Positions 5,782 through 10,547 of a DNA stretch of 10,547 nt are shown here, piece by piece; the first letter of the stretch is position 1, and each line of letters opens with the position of its first letter. The notes beneath the pieces were generated by a model, which was given only the letters and a program-made list of their open reading frames with translations, was not told the origin of the DNA and did not search any database. The stretch is from assembly GCA_945870465.1 (NCBI GenBank), contig CAMBSS010000144.1, forward strand, positions 1 through 10,547, given 5' to 3'. The stretch comes from Bordetella parapertussis. Lineage in GTDB: Bacteria; Pseudomonadota; Gammaproteobacteria; Burkholderiales; SG8-41. A program made the translations under genes and the position numbers.

Positions 5782-6201
5782 ATGACTGATTTCAAAAATG
5801 CGATAGCCGTGATTGCGACGGCATTCGTGCTGGTTGCGTGCACGGGTTTGCCCTATGCGCCGGTTAAATTTACCGACGGCATCATGACCAACAGCGCCAG
5901 CATGACGCTGTACACTTTCGATAAGGACGCGGCCGGTTCGGGCAAGAGCGTGTGCAACGGCGAGTGCGCGACGAACTGGCCGCCGCTGATGGCGGGTGCC
6001 ACCGATCAATCGGGCGGCGACTGGACGGTTGTCACGCGTGACGACGGTGCCAGGCAATGGGCGTGGCTGGGCAAGCCGTTGTATCTGTGGGCCAAGGACC
6101 AGAAACCGGGCGACCGTAGCGGCGACAACTTCAATAACGTATGGCACGTGGTCAAGCCGGATCCGCGGGATATCAGTGCCGGCAACATGAACGGTCCGTG
6201 A
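5782..6201 (+). CDS. Secreted lipoprotein with two Yx(F/W)xxD motifs (COG4315 / Lipoprotein_15 type)
   Basis: A 139-residue lipoprotein. Residues 1-19 form a lipoprotein signal ending in the lipobox LVAC, with C20 as the lipidated residue, so the protein is anchored on the periplasmic face of a membrane. The family hallmark Yx(F/W)xxD occurs twice, as YTFDKD (44-49) and YLWAKD (101-106), the expected two-repeat layout. The first repeat is followed by SVCNGECATNWPPL, with C58 and C62 possibly forming a disulfide. The family's function is not established. The ATG at 5782 is chosen over an in-frame ATG at 5737 because AAGGAG lies 7 bases upstream and the lipoprotein signal starts there. The gene ends 30 bp from the convergent Bug3 gene and appears to be a single-gene unit. 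Confidence 0.92.
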   Translation: MTDFKNAIAVIATAFVLVACTGLPYAPVKFTDGIMTNSASMTLYTFDKDAAGSGKSVCNGECATNWPPLMAGATDQSGGDWTVVTRDDGARQWAWLGKPLYLWAKDQKPGDRSGDNFNNVWHVVKPDPRDISAGNMNGP

Positions 6202-6231
6202 TATGCAATTGCGGCGGCGGCTATATACCGC

Positions 6232-7179
6232 TCAAATGCCGGCGATAATTTTTTTCCATTTCGCATAATCGGCTTTTATGCGCGCCGCATATTCCTGCGG
6301 CGATGAGGGCGCGGGGTTGAGGCCCTGCGCCTGCACCGGCCGCGCAATCTCGGGATCGACCAAAGCCTGGCGCAAGTCGCGGCTCAACCGGTTGACGATG
6401 GCCGGCGGCGTGCCGGCCGGCGCGAGCAGGCCGTACCAGAACGTCGCGTCGTAGTTCTTCACGCCGGCCTCGTGCATCGACGGCACGTCGGGCAGGCTGG
6501 GATCGCGGTTCAGGCTCGTCACCGCCAGAATCTGGATGCGGTTGCGCAGCGCCCCCGCCGCGGTCGCGCTGACGAAGCTGATCTGCAGCTCGCCGCTGAT
6601 CACCGCCGTCAGGATTTCGTTGGCGCCCTTGTACGGCACGTGCGCGAAACTGGCGCCCGTCATGCTTTTCAGCAATTCGCCCGAGAGGTAGCCCGCGGAG
6701 CCTATGCCCTGCGTGCCGTAGTTGAGCGAACCGGGCTTGTCCTTCGCCAGCGCGATGAGTTGGGCGACCGAGCGCACCGGGGAATCCTGGCGCGCGATCA
6801 GCGCGTTGCAGAAAATCAGCGCGAGCCCGACCGGTGCGAACGCGGTGTCGGTGTTGTAGGGCAAATTTTTCTCGAGGATCTGCGTGATGGTGAGCGCGCC
6901 TACGCTGCCCCACAGCAGCGTATAGCCGTCGGGCCGCGCCGCCGCGACGAGCTGCGCCGCGACGCTGCCGCCGGCGCCGCCGCGGTTGTCGATGACGAAG
7001 GACGTGCGCAGGCTGTCGCCCAGCTTTTTCGCCACGGTGCGCGCGCCGATGTCGGCACTGCCGCCTGCGGAAAAACCGACGATCAGGCGGATCGGTTTAT
7101 GCGGGTAATCCTCGGCAACCGCGGCCGCGCAGTTGGCGAGCGCGAGGGTTGCCAGAAACTTCAGCGTAATTTTCTTCAT
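6232..7179 (-). CDS. Bug/TctC-family periplasmic solute-binding protein (Bug3)
   Basis: A 315-residue tripartite tricarboxylate receptor protein, third gene of the - strand operon. Signal peptide at residues 1-22 (probable cleavage AVA/ED). Motifs: KPIRLIVGFSAGGSADIGAR (28-47) and HVPYKG. The glycine-rich loop that reads SGNGSxxHL in its relatives is TQGIGSAGYL here, losing the Ser-Gly start and the His, which may mean a different ligand. The closing helix is WKKIIAGI at the C-terminus. The ATG at 7179 is 7 bp after the stop of Bug4, with only a weak GGA-type ribosome site, so translation is probably coupled to Bug4. It is a clearly divergent paralogue of Bug4, not a recent duplicate. Confidence 0.92.
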   Translation of the reverse strand: MKKITLKFLATLALANCAAAVAEDYPHKPIRLIVGFSAGGSADIGARTVAKKLGDSLRTSFVIDNRGGAGGSVAAQLVAAARPDGYTLLWGSVGALTITQILEKNLPYNTDTAFAPVGLALIFCNALIARQDSPVRSVAQLIALAKDKPGSLNYGTQGIGSAGYLSGELLKSMTGASFAHVPYKGANEILTAVISGELQISFVSATAAGALRNRIQILAVTSLNRDPSLPDVPSMHEAGVKNYDATFWYGLLAPAGTPPAIVNRLSRDLRQALVDPEIARPVQAQGLNPAPSSPQEYAARIKADYAKWKKIIAGI

Positions 7180-7186
7180 GGTGGAT

Positions 7187-8146
7187 TCAATCCGCGCGTA
7201 TGCCCGCCGCCGCGACGACTTTAGCCCAGCGCGCGAGGTCTATTTTGATCGAAGCAGCGTACTCTTCGGGCGTGTTGCCGACCGGTTCGGCGCCCTGCGA
7301 CGCGAGTCGCTCACGGACGTCGGGCAGGCGCAGGATTTTCGCCAGCTCGCCATTCAGGCGCGTGATGATCTCGCGCGGCGTGTTGGCCGGCATGAGTAAA
7401 CCGAATTCGGAACTGAATTCAAAATTCGCGACACCGGACTCCAGGAAAGTCGGCACCTGCGGCACGGCCGGTGAGCGGTTGCGGCTGGTAATCGCGATCG
7501 GCCGCACGCGGTTACTGGCGAGATAGGGCATCGCCGAAGGCAGCGCGGAGAACAGCATGGAGACGTGACCGCCGAGCAGATCGGTCAGTCCCTGCGCGTT
7601 GCCTTTGTACGGGATGTGCACGATCTGCATGCTGCCGACCGAGCTGCGCAGCCATTCGGTCAACAAGTGCGACACCGTGCCGTTGCCGGACGTCGCGTAC
7701 GTGAGTTCGCCGGGACGCGCACGTGCCAGCGCAATCAGTTCTTTCAGCGAACGCGCAGGCAGCACCGGATGCACCACCAGAATGTTAGGGACTGCGGCGA
7801 GCAGAATCAGCGGCGCGAAATCTTTCACAGGATCGTAGGGCGGTTTTTGCAGGGTCGGCGTCATCGCAAACGTGCTGGTCACGAGCACCATCGCATAACC
7901 GTCGGGCGGTGACTTGGCGAGCGCATCGGTGCCTATCATGCCGGCGCCACCGCCGCGATTTTCAACGACCACCTGCTGGCCGAGCGACTCGCCCAGTTTT
8001 TGGCCGACGGTGCGTCCGATGATGTCGGTGCCGGCGCCGGGCGGGTAGGGGACGATGAGGCGAATGGGTTTTACCGGATAGCTCTGCGCGTGCACCGATG
8101 CCGCGCACAGCAGCAGTGCACCGAAGGCGGTGAGTTTGCCTGGCAT
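7187..8146 (-). CDS. Bug/TctC-family periplasmic solute-binding protein (Bug4)
   Basis: A 319-residue tripartite tricarboxylate receptor protein. Signal peptide at residues 1-20 with probable cleavage VHA/QS. Motifs: KPIRLIVPYPPGAGTDIIGR (26-45, with PGAG in place of the commoner PGG), SGNGTVSHL and HIPYKG, then the closing helix WAKVVAAAG. The ATG at 8146 is preferred: it is separated by one base from the TAG of the upstream dehydrogenase (TAGCATG read on the - strand), a stop-restart junction, and the signal peptide begins there. A TTG at 8155 in the same frame would overlap the dehydrogenase by 8 bp and is less likely. No strong ribosome site precedes either start. Middle gene of a three-gene operon. 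Confidence 0.92.
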   Translation of the reverse strand: MPGKLTAFGALLLCAASVHAQSYPVKPIRLIVPYPPGAGTDIIGRTVGQKLGESLGQQVVVENRGGGAGMIGTDALAKSPPDGYAMVLVTSTFAMTPTLQKPPYDPVKDFAPLILLAAVPNILVVHPVLPARSLKELIALARARPGELTYATSGNGTVSHLLTEWLRSSVGSMQIVHIPYKGNAQGLTDLLGGHVSMLFSALPSAMPYLASNRVRPIAITSRNRSPAVPQVPTFLESGVANFEFSSEFGLLMPANTPREIITRLNGELAKILRLPDVRERLASQGAEPVGNTPEEYAASIKIDLARWAKVVAAAGIRAD

Positions 8147-8147
8147 G

Positions 8148-8915
8148 CTAATCAATGTGCCGCGCCGCGCGTCCCGCGTCCGCCGTGACGATGGTGCCGC
8201 TGATGAAGGACGCGCGCGGCGACGCGAGAAAGGCCACGAGGTCGGCGATCTCCTGCGGTTGTCCCAGCGGGTTCTTCAACAGTTCTTTCCAGCGCGCCTT
8301 GTCGCCGAATTTTTCCTGCGCGATTTTGCCGAGGCGGTTACGCAGGCGGTCGGTCTCGATCTGGCCGGGATTCACGCCGACCACGCGCACGCCGTATTCG
8401 AGACTGTCGCCGCCCAGCGTGCGGGTGAAGGCCATCAGCGCCGCGTTGCCGGTGGTGCCGGCGATATAGTCCTGGCGCGGACGTTCGCCGGCGACGCCGA
8501 TGACGTTGATGATGACGCCGTTTTTCCGTGCACGCATGCGGCCGTAGATTTCACGCGTCAGGTTGATGTAGCCGAAGAGCTTCAATTCCCAGCCTTCGCG
8601 CCACTGCTTTTCGTCGATCTTGAGCAGTTCGCCCGACGGCGTGACGCCCGCGTTGTTGACGAGGATATCGACGTCACCGGCGGCCTTGGCCAGTGTGGCG
8701 ATGTTGGCGGATACGCCGAGATCGAGCGCGTGGCACCGTACTTTCACTTGATGCTCTTTGGCGATGCCCGCACGCACTGCTTCAAGGTCGACCGCCGAGA
8801 GCGACGCCAGATGCAGGTGGCAGCCTTCGCGCGCGAGTTCTTCCGCAATCGCGCGGCCGATGCCGCGCGAGGCGCCGGTCACCAGTGCGGTGAGCCCGGC
8901 AAGTTTCAAATCCAT
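8148..8915 (-). CDS. SDR-family (short-chain dehydrogenase/reductase) protein with atypical active site
   Basis: A 255-residue classical-length SDR, first gene of the - strand operon. The Rossmann cofactor motif TGASRGIG (13-20) and structural NNAG (87-90) are intact, so NAD(P) binding is expected. The catalytic region is unusual. Where SDRs have Ser, this protein reads NVIGVAG (137-143, no Ser). Y150 is followed by IAGT, not xxxK, and the position that aligns with the catalytic Lys (before AAL) is N157. The tetrad Asn region reads ELKLFGY (110-116). C-terminal NPGQIETDR is normal. The ATG at 8915 has TGAGGA about nine bases upstream. I recall similar YIAGxxGNAAL sequences in betaproteobacterial SDRs, so this may be a subfamily trait and not decay. 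Substrate unknown; linkage to Bug genes suggests organic acid or CoA-ester metabolism. Confidence 0.88.
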   Translation of the reverse strand: MDLKLAGLTALVTGASRGIGRAIAEELAREGCHLHLASLSAVDLEAVRAGIAKEHQVKVRCHALDLGVSANIATLAKAAGDVDILVNNAGVTPSGELLKIDEKQWREGWELKLFGYINLTREIYGRMRARKNGVIINVIGVAGERPRQDYIAGTTGNAALMAFTRTLGGDSLEYGVRVVGVNPGQIETDRLRNRLGKIAQEKFGDKARWKELLKNPLGQPQEIADLVAFLASPRASFISGTIVTADAGRAARHID

Positions 8916-8947
8916 GGGTGAATTCCTCAGATGTTTTCTGGTTATGT

Positions 8948-8963
8948 CCGTAGTTTACTACGG
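8948..8963. promoter_or_regulatory. Inverted repeat CCGTAGT-TT-ACTACGG, candidate operator
   Basis: Perfect 7-bp arms with a 2-bp centre lie in the 111-bp region between the divergent dehydrogenase operon and the oxidoreductase gene. The site is 5 bp upstream of the -35 box of the rightward promoter and 32 bp from the leftward start codon, where the leftward promoter must lie. It has the size and symmetry of an operator for a TetR- or MarR-type dimer. No regulator gene is adjacent. Confidence 0.5.
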
Positions 8964-8968
8964 CCGCA

Positions 8969-8997
8969 TTGCTTCCACCGCGCGTCCGTTGTATACA
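8969..8997 (+). promoter_or_regulatory. Putative sigma-70 promoter for the oxidoreductase gene
   Basis: TTGCTT (8969-8974) and TATACA (8992-8997) are separated by 17 bases, the ideal sigma-70 spacing. Transcription would begin near 9004, about 23 bases before the GTG start at 9027, leaving room for the GGAG ribosome site at 9015-9018. This is the best-formed promoter in the window. Confidence 0.6.
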
Positions 8998-9026
8998 CAG
9001 GAATCGAAACGCAACGGAGAGTGGAC

Positions 9027-10022
9027 GTGAAGAACAAGCAGATCCTGCTGGCGGCGCGGCCGGCCGGCGCAGTGGAAGAAAAGCATTTCCGCCTGGTCGA
9101 GTCCGCAATCCCGAAAGCGGGCAAGGGGGAGTTCGTGGTGCGCACTCACTATATGTCGCTCGACCCCTATATGCGCGGGCGTATGGACGATGCGAAGTCG
9201 TATGCAAAGAAAGCTGAAGTCGGCGAAGTGATGGTGGGCACCGTGGTCGGCGAGATCGTCGAATCGAATCATGAGAAGTTCAAGGCCGGCGATTTCGTCG
9301 AGACGCGCACCGGCTGGCAGCTTTACGGCGTGAGCGACGGCGGCGGCGTGCGCAGGATCAACCCCGACTACGTGCCGATGTCGGCTTATCTCGGCGCGGT
9401 GGGCATGCCGGGCGTCACCGCGTGGATAGGCCTGAATGAGCATGGCCACCCGAAAGAGGGCGAGACGGTGGTCGTGTCGGCGGCGAGCGGAGCCGTTGGC
9501 AGCGTCGTCGGCCAGCTTGCAAAACTGCAAGGCTGCCGCGCAGTGGGCATTGCGGGCGGCCGCGTCAAATGCGATTACGTTGTCAAAGAGCTGGGCTTCG
9601 ACGCGTGCGTCGACTACAAGGCGGGTAACCTCGACGCGGACCTGCGGGTGGCGTGCCCGAAAGGTGTAGACGTTTATTTCGACAACGTCGGCGGCCCCAT
9701 ACTCGATACGGTGCTGGCGCAGATGAACGCGTTTTCGCGCATCGTGCTGTGTGGCCAAATCGCGGGCTATAACGACCCGGACGCGCTGACATTGCATAAC
9801 ACGCGCTCGTTTCTGGTCAACCGCATCCAGTTGCGCGGCTTCATCTGCTCTGACCACATGGACTCGTGGCGCCCGGCATTGAAGGAACTCGGTGAACTCG
9901 TGCACGACGGCAAGCTCAAATACCGCGAGAGCATCGCGGAAGGACTCGAGAGCGCGCCGAAAGCGTTTATCGGCATGCTGAACGGGAAAAACTTCGGGAA
10001 GCAGCTAGTAAAGCTGATTTAG
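9027..10022 (+). CDS. NADP-dependent medium-chain oxidoreductase (CurA / prostaglandin-reductase-like MDR)
   Basis: A 331-residue zinc-independent medium-chain dehydrogenase/reductase of the group that includes E. coli CurA, leukotriene B4 dehydrogenase and plant double-bond reductases. Its members usually reduce C=C bonds of alpha,beta-unsaturated ketones or aldehydes with NADPH. Seen here: SLDPYMRGRM (44-53), typical of this group; the nucleotide loop AASGAVGSVVGQLAKLQG (152-169); AGGRVKCDYV with the NADPH-type Lys (K181); and the DVYFDNVGG block (215-223). No structural or catalytic zinc ligands are evident. The GTG at 9027 is chosen because GGAG lies 8 bases upstream and the family N-terminus starts there. 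Reading from the upstream ATG at 8931 would add 32 residues unlike the family. It is divergent from the SDR operon and probably shares control with it. Confidence 0.9.
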   Translation: MKNKQILLAARPAGAVEEKHFRLVESAIPKAGKGEFVVRTHYMSLDPYMRGRMDDAKSYAKKAEVGEVMVGTVVGEIVESNHEKFKAGDFVETRTGWQLYGVSDGGGVRRINPDYVPMSAYLGAVGMPGVTAWIGLNEHGHPKEGETVVVSAASGAVGSVVGQLAKLQGCRAVGIAGGRVKCDYVVKELGFDACVDYKAGNLDADLRVACPKGVDVYFDNVGGPILDTVLAQMNAFSRIVLCGQIAGYNDPDALTLHNTRSFLVNRIQLRGFICSDHMDSWRPALKELGELVHDGKLKYRESIAEGLESAPKAFIGMLNGKNFGKQLVKLI

Positions 10023-10037
10023 GAAATTTCTGATTGA

Positions 10038-10125
10038 GTCATCCTCGCGTGGGCGGGGATCCAGTCCCCCTATCCTACCTTTCCCCGCAAGCGGGGGAAG
10101 GGGATACCCGCTGCGCGGGAATGAC
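10038..10125. repeat. Nested dispersed-type inverted repeat
   Basis: The outer arms are GTCATCCTCGCG... (10038-10062) and its imperfect reverse complement ending ...CGCGGGAATGAC (10101-10125). Inside is a second hairpin, CCCCGC-AA-GCGGGG (10083-10096), flanked by pyrimidine- and purine-rich strands. Both halves resemble repeat families common between genes in proteobacteria (the GTCATTCCCGCG type and the CCCGCAAGCGGG type); this likeness is from memory. It follows the oxidoreductase stop by 15 bp and may end its transcript, though there is no T-run. Confidence 0.75.
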
Positions 10126-10237
10126 GAACCCATACTTGTTCAGACCCTTCTTTAGCGCTTCCCTTCCTTCGCCTCTATACGCTTCACGACCTGCAGCACC
10201 TGCTCGAAACGCAGTGGAAGGGCGCCCACGGGTGCGG

Positions 10238-10257
10238 CCCTGACCGCGCGTTCAGGG
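10238..10257. promoter_or_regulatory. Inverted repeat CCCTGA-N8-TCAGGG next to a -10 box
   Basis: Perfect 6-bp arms (10238-10243 and 10252-10257) end one base before the -10 box at 10259. The repeat covers where the -35 box would be, so a bound protein would block RNA polymerase. The evidence is symmetry and position only. Confidence 0.35.
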
Positions 10258-10258
10258 A

Positions 10259-10264
10259 TAGAAT
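10259..10264 (+). promoter_or_regulatory. Putative -10 box TAGAAT for the last gene
   Basis: TAGAAT matches the -10 boxes at 398 and 1256. The start point would be near 10271, giving a leader of about 63 bases before the ATG at 10334, which has GGAGG five bases upstream. No clear -35 box is present. Confidence 0.4.
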
Positions 10265-10333
10265 GCAATCGCAGTCCACCAGTCCTGTGGCATGCGGTTA
10301 AAACCAATAATTTCGACTTCGACGGAGGATTCC

Positions 10334-10547
10334 ATGCGTAAACAACTTATTACTGCAGCAATTCTGGCCACCTTCGCCGGCGCTCCGCAGTTCGCGTCCG
10401 CGGCGGATGACGCGAAGAAAAACATGACGGGCACGGAGATGAAGGCCGCTACCGTGAGCGCGACGCTCGATCTCGACACCAAGCAGATCGGCCTGATTGT
10501 CGGCGGTCAGAGCGGCGAGGGAGTATTGCATTATCAGGGCAAGGACT
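10334..10547 (+). CDS. Exported protein of unknown function, N-terminal part (3' end outside window)
   Basis: 71 complete codons of a protein that continues past the window. Residues 1-23 form a Sec signal peptide (MRKQ, hydrophobic core, probable cleavage ASA/AD), so the product is periplasmic or outer-membrane associated. The visible mature part has a charged stretch (DDAKKN), then probable beta strands (ATVSATLDLDTKQIGLIVGG, 39-58), and a GQSGEGVLHYQGK segment. The Gly-rich strand pattern reminds me of small periplasmic proteins that bind lipid or form barrels, such as the EipA/DUF1134 or SYLF types, but the part seen is too short to assign. GGAGG five bases before the ATG strongly supports the start. 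Confidence 0.75.
   Translation, partial: MRKQLITAAILATFAGAPQFASAADDAKKNMTGTEMKAATVSATLDLDTKQIGLIVGGQSGEGVLHYQGKD

Larger units (their letters stand above)
10023..10333. other. Non-coding interval with nested repeat and promoter of the last gene
   Basis: These 311 bases hold a nested inverted repeat (10038-10125), a stretch of ordinary-looking sequence (10126-10237), an inverted repeat over the likely -35 region (10238-10257), a -10 box TAGAAT (10259-10264), and a leader of about 63 bases with a strong ribosome site (GGAGG, 10324-10328). A short - strand open frame ending at 10152 looks protein-like but lacks a start codon in a sensible place. I call no gene here. Confidence 0.6.

Noticed and set aside
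5341..6147. 268-codon - strand open frame across the deaminase end, intergenic region and lipoprotein
   Set aside because: Antisense to two genes with clear family motifs; low-complexity Arg/Ala-rich translation and no recognisable domain.
6202..6231. Possible terminator between the convergent lipoprotein and Bug3 genes
   Set aside because: Only short GCGG/CCGC arms around TATATA in 30 bases; too weak to call.
8130..8921. 263-codon + strand open frame
   Set aside because: Antisense to the SDR, whose TGASRGIG and NNAG motifs identify the real coding strand.
8931..9026. Upstream ATG start for the MDR oxidoreductase
   Set aside because: The extra 32 residues run through the operator-like repeat and the TTGCTT-TATACA promoter, and family members begin near the GTG at 9027, which has a GGAG ribosome site.
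8958..9905. 315-codon - strand open frame
   Set aside because: Antisense to the MDR oxidoreductase; His/Arg/Ala-rich shadow translation without motifs.
10034..10243. 69-codon + strand open frame beginning MSHPRVGGDP
   Set aside because: It reads through the dispersed repeat. HPRVGGDP-type peptides are a known artefact of GTCATCC...GGCGGGGATCC repeats, and no ribosome site supports it.

Overview
The window looks like chromosomal DNA of a GC-rich betaproteobacterium, most likely of the Burkholderiales or a close uncultured relative. The main reason is four full-length genes of the Bug/TctC family of periplasmic solute-binding proteins, a family greatly expanded in Bordetella, Cupriavidus and their relatives. 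Several -10 boxes of the form TAnAAT and one dispersed intergenic repeat type fit this. No rRNA, tRNA or other lineage marker is present, so the assignment rests on gene content and style. I see no phage, insertion sequence, CRISPR array or tRNA.

Layout. 1-1228 is a signalling block on the + strand: the C-terminal end of a GGDEF diguanylate cyclase, then a soluble single-domain Hanks-type Ser/Thr kinase. 1318-3447 holds two convergent Bug genes; the 183-bp gap between their ends contains a 117-bp inverted repeat built from 10-bp units. 3527-4051 is an unrecognised conserved-looking protein. 4116-5609 is a two-gene + strand unit: a metal-dependent cyclase/amidohydrolase and, 9 bp later, a CDA-fold nucleoside/nucleobase deaminase. 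5782-6201 is a small lipoprotein with two Yx(F/W)xxD motifs. 8915-6232 is a tightly packed - strand operon: a short-chain dehydrogenase-like protein with an atypical active site, then two Bug genes in tandem. A medium-chain NADP-dependent oxidoreductase (9027-10022) is divergent from that operon across a 111-bp control region that carries a 16-bp inverted repeat. 10023-10333 is non-coding and contains a nested repeat. The window ends in the start of a small exported protein of unknown function (10334 onward).

How the genes fit together. The centre and right of the window read as catabolic accessory content: high-affinity periplasmic capture of small carboxylates or other polar metabolites (Bug proteins), a hydrolase and a deaminase that could act on amides or nitrogen heterocycles, and two NAD(P)H-type oxidoreductases. 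The TctA/TctB membrane subunits that would normally move the ligand are absent here, so the Bug proteins are either orphan receptors or depend on a transporter encoded elsewhere. The left end is independent signalling material. I found no clear, wholly new system. The points most worth checking are the two leaderless-type promoters, the 10-bp-unit inverted repeat, the dehydrogenase without YxxxK, the cyclase-deaminase pair, and a set of near-perfect palindromes placed in gene control regions.
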